From Tyto alba (Eukaryota > Chordata > Aves > Strigiformes > Tytonidae), in NCBI RefSeq assembly GCF_018691265.1, contig NW_024881321.1, positions 21,178,198 through 21,242,197 of the forward strand: DNA of 64,000 nt. The letters are read 5' to 3'. Position 1 is the stretch's first letter; each line of letters begins with the position of its first letter. The notes beneath the pieces were generated by a model. That model made no database searches. It saw nothing but the letters and a program-made list of their open reading frames with translations, and was not told the origin of the DNA. The position numbers and the translations under genes were made by a program. Shown in pieces: positions 59,781 through 64,000 of this stretch.

Positions 59781-61666
59781 CTAAACCTTTCTGCTAATCC
59801 TATTCTTTTATGATTCCCCAGAACACTTCAGTACATTCTTTAACAATGATTAGTAATACAGGGGGGCAGGTCAATAGGCATTTTATTTTTTTCAAGAGTA
59901 TGGCAGAGGAAAGCATGCTCACATATATTAGTATTCCAGAAAAGGGGTTTGATACGTGTTTTTTAATGTCTTCTGTCCTTAGTTTGACAAGGTACCAAAT
60001 AGAAAGAAGGCAAGAATTACAGAGTCAGTTTTCAAATTCAGTTTTCAAAATTATGTTCCATTAGGTTCCATATTTGGAAACTCAGATTTAAAAGGTTTTT
60101 TCATTTTTTTTTTTTTTTTATTAATGGCTAAAGTAACCTCAGATCATCAAGACAAAATTAAATTTAATACATGAATCTTTAAGAAACAGAAGCCAAGAAT
60201 CTGTCAAGCAGAATAATATTAATGATCTGGGATGTTTCAATATTTTAACAATTTTAAAAAATGTATATTTATTTGTTTTCATGGGCAGAAGTAAGGGGTA
60301 TTAATAATTTGAATAACCATGTGTAAATTCTCAAAACAGCTAATTGCCTGTATCTCAACAAAAACTATCTTTTGACAATAACTGTATTTTAAAAAAATAT
60401 GGGAGGAAAAATTGATCCCGCTCTTCTGCTAGTACTGAACAGGAGCAGAAGAACTGGTCCATTATGTTACATCCAGTATCTCCTTCAGGATAGGCATGAT
60501 CATTTTGTATTTGAGACTGTTGAAACCAGCCAGAAGCTATATTGGAGCTTTAATAGACAAAAAAAGAGACAATTCCTGTGTTTCTATTCAAGTAGAACAT
60601 TGCCACTTTTACTTTACTACTTACATACAAGTAGAGGAATACATTCTTCGCCAATTTTAGAGTAGCATTTTTGTTATTTTAATGCTTCTATTGATATCTC
60701 ATCTACAGATCTCCTTCTTCACTCTCTCAAAAAAACCCACACAAACCTCAGACATGATTTTTCCCTGAAGGCAAAAAAAAAAAAAAACTTATGGTATTTC
60801 TAGGCTATGTCTCTTTGAACATACCTATCTAAACAACAACAAAGAAAGAGATATCAATTTAAAACTTAATCTTATTTTTTACCAATTTTCCCAAGAAAGC
60901 TCTTGGAAATAAGCATGTGGCTCACTTTCAAACCGGTAATTAATAGTCTTTTTATTTATTTATATTTTTCCCCTCATAAATCATTCTAGTAGCAGAGACC
61001 TATTTTTAATAACTATGGGGCAGATATTCACGTCACAAATTTTACGTACGTTGATCAGTGTTTGAGAAGCATGGCTGTGTTTCTATAAGAAATATGATTT
61101 TCCTGGAAATCTTTATATTTATTCTAAATAGCACTGAAATGTAAACATCTGAACTTATGTTTCATACTTCCTTTATCCCTTTTCATTCAGACATTTAAAA
61201 ACTTTTCTTATTTTATTACTTTATATACCTTGTAGAGCTTGAAGTATTGCTTAAGCACTTCACTATGTGTATCTGCAGCATTTGTCAGTTCTCCCCAAGG
61301 ATTTACCTATACAACCTGAGCAGTTTCAAAGAAAATATGACCGAAAAAATTCTCTTTAAACCAATCATCATATAAACCTGCATTGTTACCCCAACAACTT
61401 AGAGTTTAATTAAACAACTTGGAAAATATAACAATTTTGCAGTAGCAAGGCTACATTAGAGTGAAAAGTATCTTTTATCAATTTTTCCCTTTAATTAGTT
61501 TCTTCTGCTTTACAAAGACATTATGGACTGAATACCAGTTCTGAGTTATGTAAAACTGGGGGTAGGGGAATTAATTTGTTGTGATCAGTGTGATGAGATT
61601 GATAGTAGCTATTTCTTTTCTATAAAGATTCTCCATAGTATGTTTTATGAAGTTGTCCTGGTAAAT

Positions 61667-61757
61667 AATAATAGGGAGGGAGGGAGGAAGGAAGGGAGGA
61701 AGAAAGGAAGGGAAAAAAGGAAAGAAAGAGAAACAAAGAAAGAGATAAGGAAAGTCA
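61667..61757 (+). repeat. GGGA/GGAA-rich polypurine tract
   Basis: About 90 bases that are almost all purine (AGGGAGGGAGGGAGGAAGG…), able in principle to form triplex or G-rich structures. It produces a spurious leucine/phenylalanine-rich frame on the minus strand. Confidence 0.9.
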
Positions 61758-62593
61758 GATTGAGCACATAAATTTCATCACAAAAATACAGACTACACTT
61801 GATGCATCTATAAATAGATATGTCCACATTTGTAGTATATAGATTTGCACACAAAAAAAAAAAAAAAAAAATTAAATCTTGAAAATTCTCTTATTTTGAA
61901 AAGCAAGAAAAACTAATCAAGTCTGGTAAATGAGATTCACAGTGAGGAAAAACCTTTGGATATACTTGACTAGGACTGTTACATTAATTTTCATTGAAAT
62001 TCACTGAGTATTTTTACAAGTTGGATTCCATAGTGAAATCTTCCTACAAACTTGCTGTCTATGATGCAAGACTAATTTTGACACACCTCAGATGCTTACC
62101 TTTGTCTCAAACCTCTGAAAAATTTGCTAAATTGTGAAAAAGTCTGTAGACTGATGTCATTCGAGATAAGAAAAATCAAATTGCAGAGAGAGGTAACAGT
62201 GTTGAGATGTGAATCTTTAGCAGCTCATAATTTCCAGAGGGAAAAAACTGATACGAAAGGTTATAAAATCCTAAAGCTCCACCCCCAGTCCACCTCAGTC
62301 CCCAAACCAACCAACCCCAAAGAAATAATCAAACAAAAACCAGGGAGGCAGAGAACAGCATCTCAGTAATGTCAAGGGTCAGACTATTGCAAGAAGCAAC
62401 AGAGGTCAACCTTTTCCTGCCTGGCTGATACTTGCCTGGCTAGCAAAGACACATTGTTTTTTTAGGGGTGCTGACAATATTAATGCTTAACCTAGTATCT
62501 GTTTAGTCATAGGTATTTAATGTTTGTGATAACCAATAAATGTCCATGTTTTACTTTTGATTTATGCATGTCTTGCTTGCAGAGTTTGTGCAT

Positions 62594-62640
62594 GGTGATG
62601 TGATGTGATATGTAATGTGATAGGTGTCGTGATGTGTTTG
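62594..62640 (+). repeat. imperfect (GTGAT)n array
   Basis: Units GTGAT, GTGAT, GTGATAT, GTAAT, GTGATAG and GTGAT in tandem; a small degenerate minisatellite. Confidence 0.7.
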
Positions 62641-63029
62641 AGTGCAGTTAGAGATGGAGGCTTACAGCAGGAAACAGTGTACTGGTTTTTCTTTCTTGGT
62701 CCAGCCAGCTGTGTAATTGGTGTTTATGGCTGGGAAGGCTCTTGTATTTCCTTTACAAGACTTTACTGTTTGATAAACCTGACATTAGGTCTCAAAGATT
62801 CTAAAAGACAGAGACTTATGTATTGGCTTTTTAGTGCCATAGGTGCTACAAAATGAGAAAAGCGTTTAGTAACTTACTTATTCAAGTGTATTTTGAAATT
62901 GTACATAACTTCATAGAGAAGCGATGTTCTACTCCAAGATGCAATGTGGTCACAGGACATCAGAGTATTGTTTATTGTTACATCTATTTGAAAGTGAGAT
63001 TGTGCTATTATTAAAAATAAAAAGCTCCA

Positions 63030-63180
63030 TATAATTATATACATATATATTTATATATATACCTATATACAAAAATACATATATACGTAGGTACTAATAT
63101 ATATAATATATAAATCGTACATTTATATCTATGTATTATGCACATATATAAAAATCTGTATGTATAAATAAACTAAATAC
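63030..63180 (+). repeat. TA/ATAC-rich microsatellite patch
   Basis: Alternating TATATA and CATATATA units with interruptions; low-complexity DNA likely to unwind easily. Confidence 0.85.
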
Positions 63181-64000
63181 ATTAATTGAAATATTAATCT
63201 TTACTGTTGAACTATGGTTTGGAATCTTTAACTTCAATATAATAATGGCAGGCTAAGTTGCTACCACTTTTCTTTAAAAATACTTAGAATATTTCTTACT
63301 TTTCTCAGAAAATTGAATACCTAGTAATAAGACAGTAAACCCAATCAAAATATTCATGAATACCTCATTGAGTCTTTTTTCTTATAGATATATGAAACAA
63401 ATAAAATGTTCACATAGAAACAAGCAAAAAAGTTACACACTAAATACTTACTGAAAACAATTAAACTAAATTTATTAACTTTGGCAGTGACTAAAAGACC
63501 TAATCTTACTCCCACATTCCAGATAATTAGCATTTCAGGCAAATTAATCTGTCAACAACTTAAAAAAATAATGCCCCGAGGAAATATTTAATCTGCAATC
63601 CTCAAAACTCACGTTGTTATGAGATGAAATTTGTGTGGATGCTAGAAATAGTTCCTTTCATGGTTTCAACTCATAGTACTTACCACTCCACATTTCTAAA
63701 TCTCATTGTACATGCATGCAGGTGAGCACTGGCAGCACATTTGCAGCTCTCTGGCCAGCAAAATACAGGCTGTTCTGATTCTCACCAAAGCATAATCAAA
63801 CTGTTTCAGTAGAGCTAATGGCATACTCTAATTTTTCCTAGTAAACAGCAGTTACCTCAGGAAACATGTTTTCTTGGTTTACAGGGTAAGATTTTCTGCT
63901 GTTTACAGCCACAGTGCAGAAAACCATCACTCATTACCACAGTGGTTACAAGTGATGTAGTTACCATCAGTCACATGCTCCAAAATTGGAGCAACTCTAA

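Larger units (their letters stand above)
59786..64000. other. AT-rich DNA with simple repeats, no gene recognised
   Basis: Holds a T run (about 60103-60119), a purine tract (61667-61757), an A run (about 61852-61870), an imperfect GTGAT array (about 62594-62640) and a TATA-rich patch (about 63030-63180). Open frames are below 90 codons and unrecognised. Confidence 0.5.

Noticed and set aside
1..64000. CRISPR arrays, operons, tRNA or rRNA genes
   Set aside because: Composition and repeats are those of vertebrate nuclear DNA; no spaced short repeats, cloverleaf genes or bacterial gene order are present.

Overview
This window reads as vertebrate nuclear DNA, almost certainly from a bird. It is AT-rich and has CR1 LINEs with the typical avian 3' end (…CTTCCAACCC…ATTCTATGATT), avian-type ERVL, ERVK and ERV1 LTRs, and hardly any DNA-transposon sequence. 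A neoavian, perhaps passerine, source is my inference from the ERV-rich content. I found no convincing host protein-coding exon, tRNA, rRNA or CpG-island promoter, so this is a gene desert or the inside of a very long intron. Nearly everything that can be named is a retroelement.

Layout. 1-1362: no recognised feature. 1368-2035: LTR. 2041-5040: nothing recognised. 5040-11216: a four-layer nest. An old CR1 (5040-5470 and 8367-11216) is split by a younger CR1 (about 5466-8366), which is itself split by a solo ERVL LTR (7599-8077). The 3' half of the old CR1 carries a second ERVL-type LTR (9744-11043), and that LTR holds a solo ERVK-type LTR (9860-10394). The edge of the ERVK LTR was later duplicated together with 90 bp of foreign filler. 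13792-14310: antisense CR1 fragment. 14607-15567 and 16256-16626: minus-strand LTRs of one GC-rich family. About 18117-18265: (ATTCT)n array. 18266-35822: about 17.5 kb with no mobile element I can recognise. 35823-36807: probable ERV1 LTR. 37225-37407: short hAT-like DNA transposon. 38729-40150: 3' half of an ERVL provirus (integrase, no env, PPT, LTR). 44698-46719: short ERV with PBS and PPT but two mismatched LTRs. 48297-49578: two LTR remnants. 52949-52993: A45. 53359-54000: longest open frame in the window, unassigned. 54217-54908: ERV1-like solo LTR. 56407-56941: second ERVK-type solo LTR. 58290-59130: probable LTR with duplicated enhancer-like motifs. 59303-59780: third ERVL LTR of the 7599 family. 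The remainder to 64000 is AT-rich unique sequence with microsatellites.

No set of genes here works together as a system. The most informative structures are records of rearrangement: the nested insertions, the mismatched-LTR element, the duplication with filler, and near-identical LTR copies in inverted and direct orientation about 46-52 kb apart that could recombine. All family names come from recognising sequence patterns by eye; no database search was run.
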